A DNA stretch of 64,000 nt from Sinohyriopsis cumingii (taxonomy: Eukaryota > Mollusca > Bivalvia > Unionida > Unionidae), in contig CM068841.1 in NCBI GenBank assembly GCA_028554795.2, forward strand, positions 21,748,308 to 21,812,307, given 5' to 3'. This document shows, in pieces, positions 35,496-43,808 of the stretch. Under the pieces are notes generated by a model. The model was given only the letters and a program-made list of their open reading frames with translations. It was not told where the DNA came from and did no database searches. How positions within the stretch are numbered: position 1 is the first letter of the stretch; every line of letters starts with the position of its first letter. A program made the translations under genes and the position numbers.

Positions 35496-36039
35496 AGCAG
35501 CAGAGAGGGTGAACAGACCACTTAAGGGAGTGGTCACCCTTGTGTTTGAACCCAAAAAAATAGTAACCCTTCATAGAGGTCAATTACCACGTCTACGATT
35601 ATTGTTTGTCCCAAACAGAATTGTAGACGAGCCCTCTCTGCTGCTATCAGTCTTGGGAATCATCATCTGAATCATGGGAATCTTCATCTGAATCATGGGA
35701 ATTTGTTCTATGTTTCAAGTAATATTCAAGTTCTGATGGTGGTTTTTCTATTTTTGGATTTATGTTCTTTCTGTGTTTATAATATATCATCAAACTTCTG
35801 TATCGATCTCCACCGCAATTTTTACAAATCTGATATAATCCTCTAACGCCGTTGTTACATCCAACACAACTTCGTGGACCAGCATGAAGGTTTTTCTTTA
35901 TAAGATAATTATGTTTCTTGCAATATTCTCCACGGCACCTTTTGTTGCATTTATCTGTTGTTCCTTGACGCAGCCACGCACAGTTGTTCATTATATTAAT
36001 GATATCTATTTAATTCAATTTAATTTTATCATCACCCCT
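35496..36039 (+). repeat. Polinton left terminal inverted repeat (~544 bp)
   Basis: Inverted partner of 51988-52519, with only a few differences and one ~12-base indel near the inner end. It contains a whole Cys-rich gene (35647-35991). The tip forms two stem-loops: GACCACT/AGTGGTC at 35516-35535, and CGTCTAC/GTAGACG at 35590-35629. The tip sequence recurs inverted inside (CCCTCTCTGCTGCT at 35632-35645) and just past the inner border (36036-36051). Confidence 0.95.
35647..35991 (-). CDS. Cys-rich zinc-binding-type protein, left TIR copy (114 aa)
   Basis: The function is unknown. The N-terminal half has cysteines and histidines spaced like zinc sites (CNKRC-x3-EYC-x2-H, SCVGC, KNCGGDRYR). The C-terminal tail is acidic with a repeated SHDSDED-type unit. 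It is the same protein as the one at 52024-52368, because the gene lies inside the terminal inverted repeats. A diverged relative (99 aa) sits internally at 46004-46303. The start MNNCAW is shared by both terminal copies. Such a small protein next to the ends could be DNA-binding, but that is a guess. I remember similar proteins from other invertebrate Polintons. Confidence 0.85.
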   Translation of the reverse strand: MNNCAWLRQGTTDKCNKRCRGEYCKKHNYLIKKNLHAGPRSCVGCNNGVRGLYQICKNCGGDRYRSLMIYYKHRKNINPKIEKPPSELEYYLKHRTNSHDSDEDSHDSDDDSQD

Positions 36040-36051
36040 CTCTGCTGCTCC
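36036..36051 (+). repeat. Inverted copy of the Polinton tip at the inner edge of the left TIR
   Basis: CCCTCTCTGCTGCTCC is the reverse complement of the element's outer tip. With the tip at 35494-35509 it bounds the whole left repeat. The right repeat has no such inner copy. Confidence 0.85.
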
Positions 36052-36091
36052 TCTTCTGCTGATATTAATTAAATTATTATGTTATAATAAA

Positions 36092-37258
36092 ATGATACAT
36101 CCAGAATCTCATACTGCAAGAACAGCTCGAGAACGATTAGAAGCAATTAAAAAATTTCTTCCTGTCAGAGACTCATTCAGAAAAAATCTACAAGCGCGGC
36201 AAGAAGCACGATTTGAGTTTGAAGAAGGAACTAAAAAACTATTTAAACCCGTCACTGCAGCTACTGAACAAGTTACAACTGTCATCAAAGAAGATCTTCT
36301 TCCGGTATCAAAACAAACTGCGGCGCAGACTGAAAAAATAGCAAGAAGAACTAAACAGGCAAAGAAGATTTTACGAGACCTTCCAACTGACATAGCTGCA
36401 GCTCAACCTCCACCTGTTGGTGAGGAAATACTTGAAGGTATTGGAGAACTTCGTACTGAAGTCGCCGATGTGAGAGAAAAACTTGCATCTAAATCCAAAT
36501 CAGCAGGAGAAAGCTTAAAATTAATTGCAAGATTTAACGAAGGAGTTGTTGAGGAAATTAGAAATACTGAAATAGAGAAATTACCTGAGATGATATTAGA
36601 TAATATATCTGATAAATCTAATTTTTTAAAACCCTCTCATGAAAATACAAGTGATGATAATTTCATTAAATGGATATATCGCGTATATTACGATAAAAAA
36701 CAAGCTAGAGGTCCAGAATTTGAAAGACTTAATGAAGAAGTAAATAGACTTAGAGGGAGACGGGAACAACTAGGACAAGGAGAGTCCTCCCAGTATCAGC
36801 TTCCTCCACCTCTGCAACAAATAGAACAACAGCAATCTTCTTCGCCGCAGCAAAGGTTGAAGTCGGAAATTAAAAAGGCTAAAGAGTCACTTAAATCACC
36901 CTCCTCGAAGAAAATTCCTTCACCTTTACGTAAAATTTCTGCACCGAAAATGACATTTACACCGACAGATTCACCACCTGGATCACCCCCGCCCACCACT
37001 GAAGTACTTACTCCGGTAATGCAACCACCAGTATTTAAAACACCTCAAGATGAACCTAAAACAGGATCTGGTTTATGTCCTGATAATATCATCAATGACG
37101 TGTCACGGTTAGAAGTTCTCATAGGAGGAAAACGAGCTGGAAATAATTCACCAGAAATAACCAATGAAGCAGCTGATATTTGTCGGCGACTATTTCAAGG
37201 TGGTATCATGGATATTGGCGTTTACCGAGAACTTATTGATGAGCTCGTTGATGACTAG
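36092..37258 (+). CDS. Coiled-coil Polinton structural-type protein (388 aa)
   Basis: I do not recognise a named family. The first ~230 residues are charged and helical, with heptad-like stretches (ARERLEAIKKFLPVRDSFRK, KIARRTKQAKKIL, EIRNTEIEKLPEMI). Residues ~230-330 are Gln/Ser/Pro-rich and look disordered (QLPPPLQQIEQQQSSSPQQR, PTDSPPGSPPPTT). The C-terminal ~60 residues are folded-looking (SGLCPDNIINDVSRLEVLIGG and on to IMDIGVYRELIDELVDD). The start follows TTATAATAAA directly, the same sequence that precedes the major capsid gene. As first gene of the + strand morphogenesis block it may be a scaffold, tegument or minor virion protein. Confidence 0.8.
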   Translation: MIHPESHTARTARERLEAIKKFLPVRDSFRKNLQARQEARFEFEEGTKKLFKPVTAATEQVTTVIKEDLLPVSKQTAAQTEKIARRTKQAKKILRDLPTDIAAAQPPPVGEEILEGIGELRTEVADVREKLASKSKSAGESLKLIARFNEGVVEEIRNTEIEKLPEMILDNISDKSNFLKPSHENTSDDNFIKWIYRVYYDKKQARGPEFERLNEEVNRLRGRREQLGQGESSQYQLPPPLQQIEQQQSSSPQQRLKSEIKKAKESLKSPSSKKIPSPLRKISAPKMTFTPTDSPPGSPPPTTEVLTPVMQPPVFKTPQDEPKTGSGLCPDNIINDVSRLEVLIGGKRAGNNSPEITNEAADICRRLFQGGIMDIGVYRELIDELVDD

Positions 37259-37286
37259 TTGTTAGATAAATGGTAAATAAAATAAG

Positions 37287-37748
37287 ATGATTGTGCATGA
37301 TAATCATCGTAAACCCACACAGGTCAGAGCGGTAAACTCACGATTACCAATCTATAGTCTTATTTACGGAGATGGACTTGGTGATGTCATTAGGGGATTA
37401 TTCACGAGGATAGCTCCAAAAGTAGCACCTGTTGCAAAACAATTATCGATGAAGGCTATTGATATTGTTCGTGATAAAGCTCCTGGAGCAATTGTCAATG
37501 TTGCTGGTAAGGCGTTCTCGGCGATCAAAGAAAGATTAGCACGATTATTGCGACGAAAACAACAACCACCGGTGAAACTGGCAAGTACTGAGGTGATGCC
37601 CGCAGACGTAAGTAAAATAATAAATCATGCTGCAAATCAAAAACTAGCGGCGTTAGCAGATCAAGGACTCGGTGAATCTGGAAATAATATCTCAAGTTTG
37701 ATATCCGGAGCTGGAACTTTCCGAGGTGGAATTTCCCGAAGGCGGTAA
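37287..37748 (+). CDS. Small basic, Gly-rich core/lytic-type protein (153 aa)
   Basis: Lies between the coiled-coil gene and the major capsid gene. Residues ~30-75 form an amphipathic stretch (GDGLGDVIRGLFTRIAPKVA, AIDIVRDKAPGAIV). A strongly basic patch follows (ARLLRRKQQP), and the C-terminus is FRGGISRRR. This layout recalls adenovirus-type pVI/pX precursor proteins, which bind DNA or disrupt membranes. GxG-type sites (GDGLG, GGIS) could be protease sites, but I did not test homology. The size and place fit adintovirus core proteins. Confidence 0.7.
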   Translation: MIVHDNHRKPTQVRAVNSRLPIYSLIYGDGLGDVIRGLFTRIAPKVAPVAKQLSMKAIDIVRDKAPGAIVNVAGKAFSAIKERLARLLRRKQQPPVKLASTEVMPADVSKIINHAANQKLAALADQGLGESGNNISSLISGAGTFRGGISRRR

Positions 37749-37781
37749 TCAACGTGTTAGACGAAAAATAATTATAATAAA

Positions 37782-39155
37782 ATGTTCAAGCGCGTATCCG
37801 ACACAGCATTTGACATGGAAGCACCCGTCCTTAAGGATGAATCTGTACGTGATTATCAATTTTATTCCTATGACGCAAAACAACCAGATCAACGTGGAAG
37901 AATTGAACTACAAGTTCATGACACAAGTAGATACTTTTTACCCGCTGATGCCTTTCTTGAGGTAGAAGGTACAATTATAAAAACGGATGATACTAATTAC
38001 TTAGATCCAGTAAAAATTGGTTTTGTCAACAACGGGATCATGGCATTATTTAGTGGCGCCACATATATGATTGATGGAAAAAATATTGAATCAATTCAGA
38101 ATGATGTCGACGTTGCTACAACAATAATAGGATTAGCAAGATATTCTGATGATTATACAAGATCAGCAGGTCCCACAATGATGTTTGTGAAAGATAACTC
38201 CGATAACCCTGAAAGTAATCCGTACAATATAAGACGACCAAGAAATTTTGCCGAAAACAATGATGCTGATGTGTGGCCGGTGGTTCATGGTTCTGGCGAA
38301 AATTTCAACTTGGGATTTGCAGCACGTAGAAATATGTTGCTAGGAGGCAATAGAGGTTTCTCATGTACAATTCCACTATTGCATATTTTTGGATTTTGCA
38401 GGAATGTTAAAAAGGTTATTTTTGGAGCTAGACACACGGTTGTTCTTGTAAGAAAGAACGATGATAATGATGCTCTGTGGAGACCCGCTGGTGATGCTGG
38501 TAAAGTAATATTATCGAAACTTTCACTGTGGATGCCGGTAATGATTCCAACGATCGCAGAAGAACAAAACTTGATTTCTTTCATGGATGCAGGTGGTAAA
38601 TCCTTGTTGTCATGGTTAACAACAAGCACGGATAGCATGCAAACTAACGTTAACGGTCAGTTTACATGGCATATAGCATCACAACAGGGTGTTTCTGCAC
38701 CACGACATATTTTTATTGCTTTTCAGAGAACTAATCGTTTAAACTCACAAACTCACTCTCATATGATATTTGACCAACTAGGTCTCACAGATATTTCTTT
38801 ACGGATAAACGGACAACAAGAACCAACGGAGAATATACAACTAAATTATGCACTAAATCACATAGGACGTGCATATCATCGTTTGATGTCATTTATGGGA
38901 CGTGATCAAAATGTTGATACTGGGTTGCAAATATCACAACTAGATTTTAAAAACTTGTACCCGATTTATTATTTTTCATTAGAACATCTTGATCTATCAA
39001 AACAATCTGTCGTTGATATACATCTCAAAGCAACATTAAATACCGGTGGTGTTGATTACAGAGCGATCGCGGTCATACTTAGCGACAAAACCATGTTACT
39101 TGAAGGTGGTAGTGGTCGAATGAGAGTTGTTGATGCACCGGTGGAAAATATTTAA
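37782..39155 (+). CDS. MCP: Polinton major capsid protein, double jelly-roll (457 aa)
   Basis: Forms the trimeric capsomers of the predicted icosahedral virion. The length fits Polinton/adintovirus hexons. It starts with a helix-poor arm (MFKRVSDTAFDMEAP) and then beta-rich sequence: YFLPADAFLEVEGTI, the loop FVNNGIMALFSGATYMIDGK, and the typical NxxxxLFxxxxYxIxGxxIE block. LGFAARRNMLLGGNRGFSCT and IPLLHIFGFCRNVKKVIFGA mark the first jelly roll's end. The second runs from FTWHIASQQGVSAPRHIFIA to IAVILSDKTMLLEGG. The start directly follows TTATAATAAA. No break is seen. Confidence 0.93.
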   Translation: MFKRVSDTAFDMEAPVLKDESVRDYQFYSYDAKQPDQRGRIELQVHDTSRYFLPADAFLEVEGTIIKTDDTNYLDPVKIGFVNNGIMALFSGATYMIDGKNIESIQNDVDVATTIIGLARYSDDYTRSAGPTMMFVKDNSDNPESNPYNIRRPRNFAENNDADVWPVVHGSGENFNLGFAARRNMLLGGNRGFSCTIPLLHIFGFCRNVKKVIFGARHTVVLVRKNDDNDALWRPAGDAGKVILSKLSLWMPVMIPTIAEEQNLISFMDAGGKSLLSWLTTSTDSMQTNVNGQFTWHIASQQGVSAPRHIFIAFQRTNRLNSQTHSHMIFDQLGLTDISLRINGQQEPTENIQLNYALNHIGRAYHRLMSFMGRDQNVDTGLQISQLDFKNLYPIYYFSLEHLDLSKQSVVDIHLKATLNTGGVDYRAIAVILSDKTMLLEGGSGRMRVVDAPVENI

Positions 39156-39189
39156 TTGTGTTATTTAGAAAAATATATTTTATATAAAA

Positions 39190-39642
39190 ATGTCGTACAG
39201 TCATGTTAATGTTACTCTGACCCCCGGTCAGGTAAAAAAGCTTCAATCAAAAACCGCCAACAAATGCGGAACTAAAATATCACTAAAACGAGATCATATT
39301 AGTGGTGGTCCAAACAAATTATCGTTGACAAATAATCAGATTAAACATTTCAATAAAGCCCTAGAATCAAAAACTGGAGTTCAATTCCATCTCTCCCCGA
39401 GCGCCATCAAAGACATGGTTAAAACGGGTGGTATATTTCCACTACTTGCGGCCATTCCGGCATTAATAGCTGCAGCTGCTCCAGCCGTAGCAAAAGCGGC
39501 CGCGTTAGGTGCTGTTGGAACAGCCGCTGGAATGGCACTAAAGAAAGCAACAGGGCAAGGATACAAAAAGAAGGGGCGCGGCTTAAGATTGCCAGGATCT
39601 AGTTGGGGGAGAGGCCTAAGGCTTCCAGGGTCATTTCGTTAG
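39190..39642 (+). CDS. Polinton core/penton-associated small protein with hydrophobic helix (150 aa)
   Basis: This belongs to a family common in Polintons and adintoviruses next to the capsid genes. It has repeated N-terminal strands of the LTPGQVKKLQ, LTNNQIKHFNKAL and LSPSAIKDMVKTGG type, then a hydrophobic Ala-rich stretch (IFPLLAAIPALIAAAAPAVA), then a basic Gly-rich tail (GQGYKKKGRGLRLPG, with GLRLPGS repeated). The tail may be DNA-binding or be cut by the viral protease. Its end overlaps the protease region. The exact virion role is not known to me. Confidence 0.8.
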   Translation: MSYSHVNVTLTPGQVKKLQSKTANKCGTKISLKRDHISGGPNKLSLTNNQIKHFNKALESKTGVQFHLSPSAIKDMVKTGGIFPLLAAIPALIAAAAPAVAKAAALGAVGTAAGMALKKATGQGYKKKGRGLRLPGSSWGRGLRLPGSFR

Positions 39643-40082
39643 ACGTTCCAGCATCAAATTTTGATTTACTTAATGCCGCTAAAAAATTAAAAATATCTGC
39701 CTTTAGAGGTGTTTTTATGCGAGATCAATTACCGAAACAACCAAACAAACTAGAAACAGGTATTATTAATCTCGATGAACGTTCTGGACCTGGTACTCAT
39801 TGGGTATCATACGCGGTTGACCCGCGTGGAATTGTTTATTTTGATTCGTACGGGTTAGCTCCACCTGTTGAATTTATCAAGTATGTCGCACCACTCCACG
39901 CAACAACCTCTGGTTATAAAGTTTGGTATTCAACGCTACCCACACAAACAATGACAGATCCGCCAATATGCGGCCGTGAAGTAATTAATGTACTCGACGC
40001 TATATCAAAATCATCCAGGCCGCCACATAAAGTCGTGCACGATTATACAAGCAACCGATTTGTTGCGCGCAAAGCATTTTAA
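39603..40082 (+). CDS. PRO: Adenain-like maturation cysteine protease (159 aa frame)
   Basis: Cuts capsid and core precursors during virion maturation. The conserved start of the domain is SNFDLLNAAKKLKISAFRGV and MRDQLPKQP. The catalytic His lies in GPGTHWVSYA, the acidic residue in IVYFDSYGL, and the catalytic Cys in DPPICGREVINVL, so the order H-D-C is as in adenain (C5 peptidases). It overlaps the end of the upstream gene; the exact start is unclear. It ends 18 bases before the fibre-like gene. Confidence 0.9.
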   Translation: MGERPKASRVISLDVPASNFDLLNAAKKLKISAFRGVFMRDQLPKQPNKLETGIINLDERSGPGTHWVSYAVDPRGIVYFDSYGLAPPVEFIKYVAPLHATTSGYKVWYSTLPTQTMTDPPICGREVINVLDAISKSSRPPHKVVHDYTSNRFVARKAF

Positions 40083-40100
40083 ACAACGGGTCTTATTATA

Positions 40101-41123
40101 ATGGTTGATATTTACGGAAGATCTTATTCACGCGTTAAGAAAAAACTCGGCGACGTTGATCTGTCAAAGTATGCAACTAAGGATGACCTCGCTGATATCA
40201 TGAACCTGGCTGGAGTTGACCCAGATGAAGTTGTTATTTTTCAGGATCGATATGGTAAACTAAAAACCAGCAATATCAAATGGAATGATATAGTCCGGCG
40301 AGTACTCGGTGCAATTACGGATAATATTCCCGTGTTTACTGACGGTGGTAGAATCAGAGATTCAAGTATGTCACTTAAAACCATCAGAGATGAAATTGCA
40401 AAAAGTGTTGCTAATCGCGTGAGAAACACCGGTGACACAATGATGGGTGAACTCAGCATGAACGGGAACAAAATAGTAGTTTTAAGAGATCCAACATCTG
40501 ACGAAGACGCAGCAACAAAAAAATACGTCGACGTCAACTATGGCACCGTAGAAGGTAACTTATCCACGTTACGGGCCGAATATGATGTTCACGTAACCGG
40601 TTTTTTAAGGCTTCGAAGAAATTTTCAAAAAACCGATGATTCCATTGATAAGTTCTTTGGCACTCCTCCAGTCATCAACATGAAACTTTCTGATATCAAA
40701 ACTGACCTAGACACGATCAAACAAACACAGCAAGACATCGTAGCGGGAATTCCTGAGATTGTCAATAAAACCAATTTGATTAAAATTCCAGCTGAAATAA
40801 CTCCCGGGCATATTACAAACATCGTATGCACGGTATCATCGGGATTTGCAACATGGTCCCAGCAAAATAATACTATCAAATATACCGCAACAGTCACTGG
40901 CGTGTACAGGTTGTCTGTGTTTAGTGCTGCAAAATTTGAAATATTTACAACGTTTCCATGGCGTCATTCCACCGACAGGTTTTCCGGGGTTGTATCTGTT
41001 ATATTAAATATCGGAACCGAAGAAATATTTATTCTGGAAGCAGATGATAAGAAATTAACCGCAACATCCTTCTGGTGGTGTTTGGAATTTGTAGCTGAAA
41101 CACCTCAATTGGTTACTGCATAA
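40101..41123 (+). CDS. Fibre/attachment-like protein (340 aa)
   Basis: Residues ~110-145 carry the motif GDTMMGELSMNGNKIVVLRD followed by ATKKYVD, known from tail-fibre and attachment proteins of phages and from other virus-like fibres. Before it is a helical region (KYATKDDLADIMN) and after it a probable coiled coil (IKTDLDTIKQTQQDIVAG). The C-terminal ~110 residues are beta-rich (YTATVTGVYRLSVFSAAKFE) and could be a trimeric jelly-roll head. The start follows TTATTATA. Together with the capsid neighbours this suggests receptor binding; the host target is unknown. Confidence 0.8.
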   Translation: MVDIYGRSYSRVKKKLGDVDLSKYATKDDLADIMNLAGVDPDEVVIFQDRYGKLKTSNIKWNDIVRRVLGAITDNIPVFTDGGRIRDSSMSLKTIRDEIAKSVANRVRNTGDTMMGELSMNGNKIVVLRDPTSDEDAATKKYVDVNYGTVEGNLSTLRAEYDVHVTGFLRLRRNFQKTDDSIDKFFGTPPVINMKLSDIKTDLDTIKQTQQDIVAGIPEIVNKTNLIKIPAEITPGHITNIVCTVSSGFATWSQQNNTIKYTATVTGVYRLSVFSAAKFEIFTTFPWRHSTDRFSGVVSVILNIGTEEIFILEADDKKLTATSFWWCLEFVAETPQLVTA

Positions 41124-41131
41124 AAATATAT

Positions 41132-41656
41132 ATGGACGGTGCACAATACAGGTACAATCAAGCACGTGAATGGCAGGCGGCGCTAAAAGATCAAGTTGAT
41201 CAATATACAGTAAAAGTAAAAAAATATCGACGACGATTGGTTATCGTTGATGTGATTGTTTATTCAGTATCCGCTGTTGTTGCTGGAACCGGTGTAATAT
41301 TATCAGCGTTGACAACGATGGCACCAGTAGCTGTAACTATTTGTATTTCAGCAGCAACAACTATTGCAGGTGTGCTTAATATCATCACAAAAAAAATATG
41401 TACTTGTACGAACGAAAAATTATCCGATTACAAAATAAAATTACATACAGCGACGGTAGCATACTCGAAATTATCCTCGTTGTTATCAGCGAGTCTCAGT
41501 GATGGAATTATATCTGATTTCGAGTTTTCAATGATAACCAAAATATACGACGAAGGTATTAAAGATACAAGTATCAATAATGACAGAATTACTCCAGCAG
41601 ATCGTGACCAACACAACTCCGCCAAAGATAACGATGATCTCGGTAAGTTCAATTAA
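41132..41656 (+). CDS. Two-helix membrane protein typical of Polintons (174 aa)
   Basis: Residues ~35-85 form two hydrophobic helices separated by a short turn (VDVIVYSVSAVVAGTGVILS, APVAVTICISAATTIAGVLN). They are preceded by a charged helix (QVDQYTVKVKKYRRRL) and followed by KKICTCTNEKL, then a helical region ending in SDGIISDFEFSMITKIYDEG. The layout recalls SLATT-type two-helix proteins, and I remember the same type beside capsid genes in other invertebrate Polintons. It begins 8 bases after the fibre gene and overlaps the minor capsid frame. The role may be entry, egress or virion membrane; this is inference. Confidence 0.78.
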   Translation: MDGAQYRYNQAREWQAALKDQVDQYTVKVKKYRRRLVIVDVIVYSVSAVVAGTGVILSALTTMAPVAVTICISAATTIAGVLNIITKKICTCTNEKLSDYKIKLHTATVAYSKLSSLLSASLSDGIISDFEFSMITKIYDEGIKDTSINNDRITPADRDQHNSAKDNDDLGKFN

Positions 41657-42980
41657 TCCTGAATTTAGTGTTAATTTTCCTACTGCAATTCCAGTAAAAG
41701 AAATAGCACTAGCACAATTACGAGTATATTACAGCTGGCCAAATATCAGATCAAAATCATTTAATGGTACACCAGCAAATAATTCGCTCGTATTTGCTAA
41801 CAAGAACAAACCCGATGGAACACCTGACTGGGTTGTTGTTGGAATACCAACTGGCAGTTACGAGATTGAAGAGATCAGTGAGGAATTTGCGCGTAGAATA
41901 AAATCAATAACGGGAAAAGAAGCAAAAATATCAATTAATGTTCATGAACCCACCCTGTCCTCGACGGTTGAAATAAACTCGCCTGATTACGTAGTTGATA
42001 TTTATAAATCTTCAATCAGATCCGTACTAGGTTGGCCGGATGTTCCCCCGGTGTATGAAGTACCACCAGAACCAACTCGGGATGATTTTACATCATCGAA
42101 AAGTTTTCGTCATAATATTAAAATGAATTATACCCGTTTCTGGTGGAATATAGAAAAACGGGTATGGGATAAACGGGATCAATTTCGTATCGAGCTAACT
42201 GGTGAATATTATTGGCTCTTACACAACGTTGCTGGTGGTAATTCATTTTACGATGCAGATATCAATAATGTCATTAATATCATAAATTTAGATCACGAAG
42301 AACAACTGGTTGATTTACGTATCCTTTTTCATGAATATTTGTCCGATGTGACATATACGCGTGAAGAAATTATTGAACGAGTGGAAATTTTAAATCATAT
42401 AGCTGATACTATTGAATATTTTCATAATAGAATCATAAACCTGGTTTTTGAATCATCGGGCGATCATAGAAGATTTTTCGCAGCTAAGTACAAAATACCC
42501 GAAGCTGACATTGTAACGTTTAAGTTTCCTAATTATAATCCGGATAAATTAAGAAAATCTGTCAATGATATCATTGATGAGTTTTTTCCTAAAATACTCG
42601 ATGCATGGAAAAACCTAGCACCATTAGCAACAGCTCTTAGATATGATAATGATCCACACGGCGGCGGAAGACACGTATCTCCGGGGATCGTTAATATAAC
42701 ACCGACGGTCGCGGTCAATCTGGTTTGTGACGTAATCGATGGCAGCTATCAAATAGATCTCGGAAGATCAAATCAGGCTCAACAAGGATACATCCTGTAC
42801 ACGTTCACACCACAAGTTCCCCCTGGAAGTTTAATCGTGCAAGAACCAACTAATCCTGTGTATCTACGGTGTCACAATATTATGTTAACACGAATAAATT
42901 TTAAACTCACAGACCACCTTAATCGCTTAATTGACATACGTGAAGAAGAACTTGTAATAAATCTGTATGTGAAATCTTAA
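41634..42980 (+). CDS. mCP: Polinton minor capsid protein, penton type
   Basis: Single jelly-roll protein of the capsid vertices. The frame is open from 41580, but the ATG at 41634 gives MISVSSINPEFSVNFPTAI, which fits the family's N-terminus and reduces the overlap with the preceding gene to 23 bases. Family features are IPTGSYEIEEISEEFARRI, the TVEINSPDYVVDI strand, LGW, and the C-terminal block NLVCDVIDGSYQ, YTFTPQVPPGSLIVQEPTNP, VYLRC, TDHLNRLIDIREEELVINLYVK. A long helical insert of about 190 residues (RHNIKMNYTRFWWNIEKRVW to the AATALRYDND part) lies between strands and makes it larger than the pentons I remember. Confidence 0.88.
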   Translation: MISVSSINPEFSVNFPTAIPVKEIALAQLRVYYSWPNIRSKSFNGTPANNSLVFANKNKPDGTPDWVVVGIPTGSYEIEEISEEFARRIKSITGKEAKISINVHEPTLSSTVEINSPDYVVDIYKSSIRSVLGWPDVPPVYEVPPEPTRDDFTSSKSFRHNIKMNYTRFWWNIEKRVWDKRDQFRIELTGEYYWLLHNVAGGNSFYDADINNVINIINLDHEEQLVDLRILFHEYLSDVTYTREEIIERVEILNHIADTIEYFHNRIINLVFESSGDHRRFFAAKYKIPEADIVTFKFPNYNPDKLRKSVNDIIDEFFPKILDAWKNLAPLATALRYDNDPHGGGRHVSPGIVNITPTVAVNLVCDVIDGSYQIDLGRSNQAQQGYILYTFTPQVPPGSLIVQEPTNPVYLRCHNIMLTRINFKLTDHLNRLIDIREEELVINLYVKS

Positions 42981-43429
42981 GGATTTCTGTCCTAAGGACT
43001 TTTATCGTAGATCTTCATGTAATGGAGGGTTTTTACACACGAGGATTTCTTAACAGTTAGAAGAACATTTGTAACAGAGATCAGACTCAAATTCGATCAA
43101 CTTAAAAAAAATAAATAAAAAAATATTTTATTATTACTGGCACAAATTTGTGTTTGGTACAAATTAATCGGCCTAGGCAACTAAAAAAGCTGGTCGATGA
43201 AAGTAAAAATTAAAATTTCTATCACAAAAAAAAATAAGATTTATTAATTTTCCCGATTTTTATTATTTTTTTACTGAAATTGTACGAATTACTTGATTTT
43301 GACTACCAACTACCCCCTCAGAAACATAAAAATGTACGAATTACTTGATTTTGACTACCAACTACCCCCTCAGAAACATAAAAATGTACGAATTACTTGA
43401 TTTTGACTACCAACTACCCCGTCAGAAAT
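42981..43429. repeat. Non-coding, with three direct ~52-bp repeats
   Basis: After the minor capsid stop comes an AT-rich stretch. Then three near-identical tandem units (about 43284-43429) of ATGTACGAATTACTTGATTT + TGACTACCAACTACCCC + CTCAGAAACATAAAA follow. Further copies of the GATTTTGACTACCAACTACC core occur in the same direction at ~43562, ~43620 and ~43783. Confidence 0.9.
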
Positions 43430-43784
43430 AAGAAATTCTAACTTTGTCAAATTGTTCCTAATAAATTTTATTTATTATAAATTAATTTTATTTATTATTA
43501 ATATTATTTTTACTGAGATTTTTATTTTTTTTTACTAAAATACAACGAAATTGCTCAATTTTCCTGATTTTGACTACCAACTACCCCGTCAGAAATCAAG
43601 TAATTCGTGCATTTTTCTTTGATTTTGACTACCAACTACCCCGTCAGAATCAAGTAATTCGTGCATTTTTCTTGATTTTAGTATAAAAAAAAATCCTCAG
43701 TAAAAATAATATTATTAATAAATAAAATTAATTTATAATAAATAAAATTTATTAGGAACAATTTGACAAGGTTAGAATTTTCTT
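43430..43784. repeat. Long inverted repeat: two ~110-bp arms around a 136-bp loop
   Basis: The arms at 43430-43539 and 43676-43784 are reverse complements apart from small indels. Both hold a TTTATTTATTATAAATTAATTT-like core and end in TCTAAC(T/C)TTGTCAAATTG. The loop has two more direct copies of the TGACTACCAACTACCCCGTC unit. It lies between the + strand morphogenesis block and a - strand gene. It could act as a bidirectional terminator or replication structure, or be a nested palindromic repeat. Confidence 0.88.
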
Positions 43785-43808
43785 GATTTTGACTACCAAT
43801 ACACGTGG

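Noticed and set aside
41640-41650. GGTAAGT at the start of the minor capsid gene as a splice donor
   Set aside because: It lies inside a good continuous frame and the Polinton genes show no introns; a chance match.
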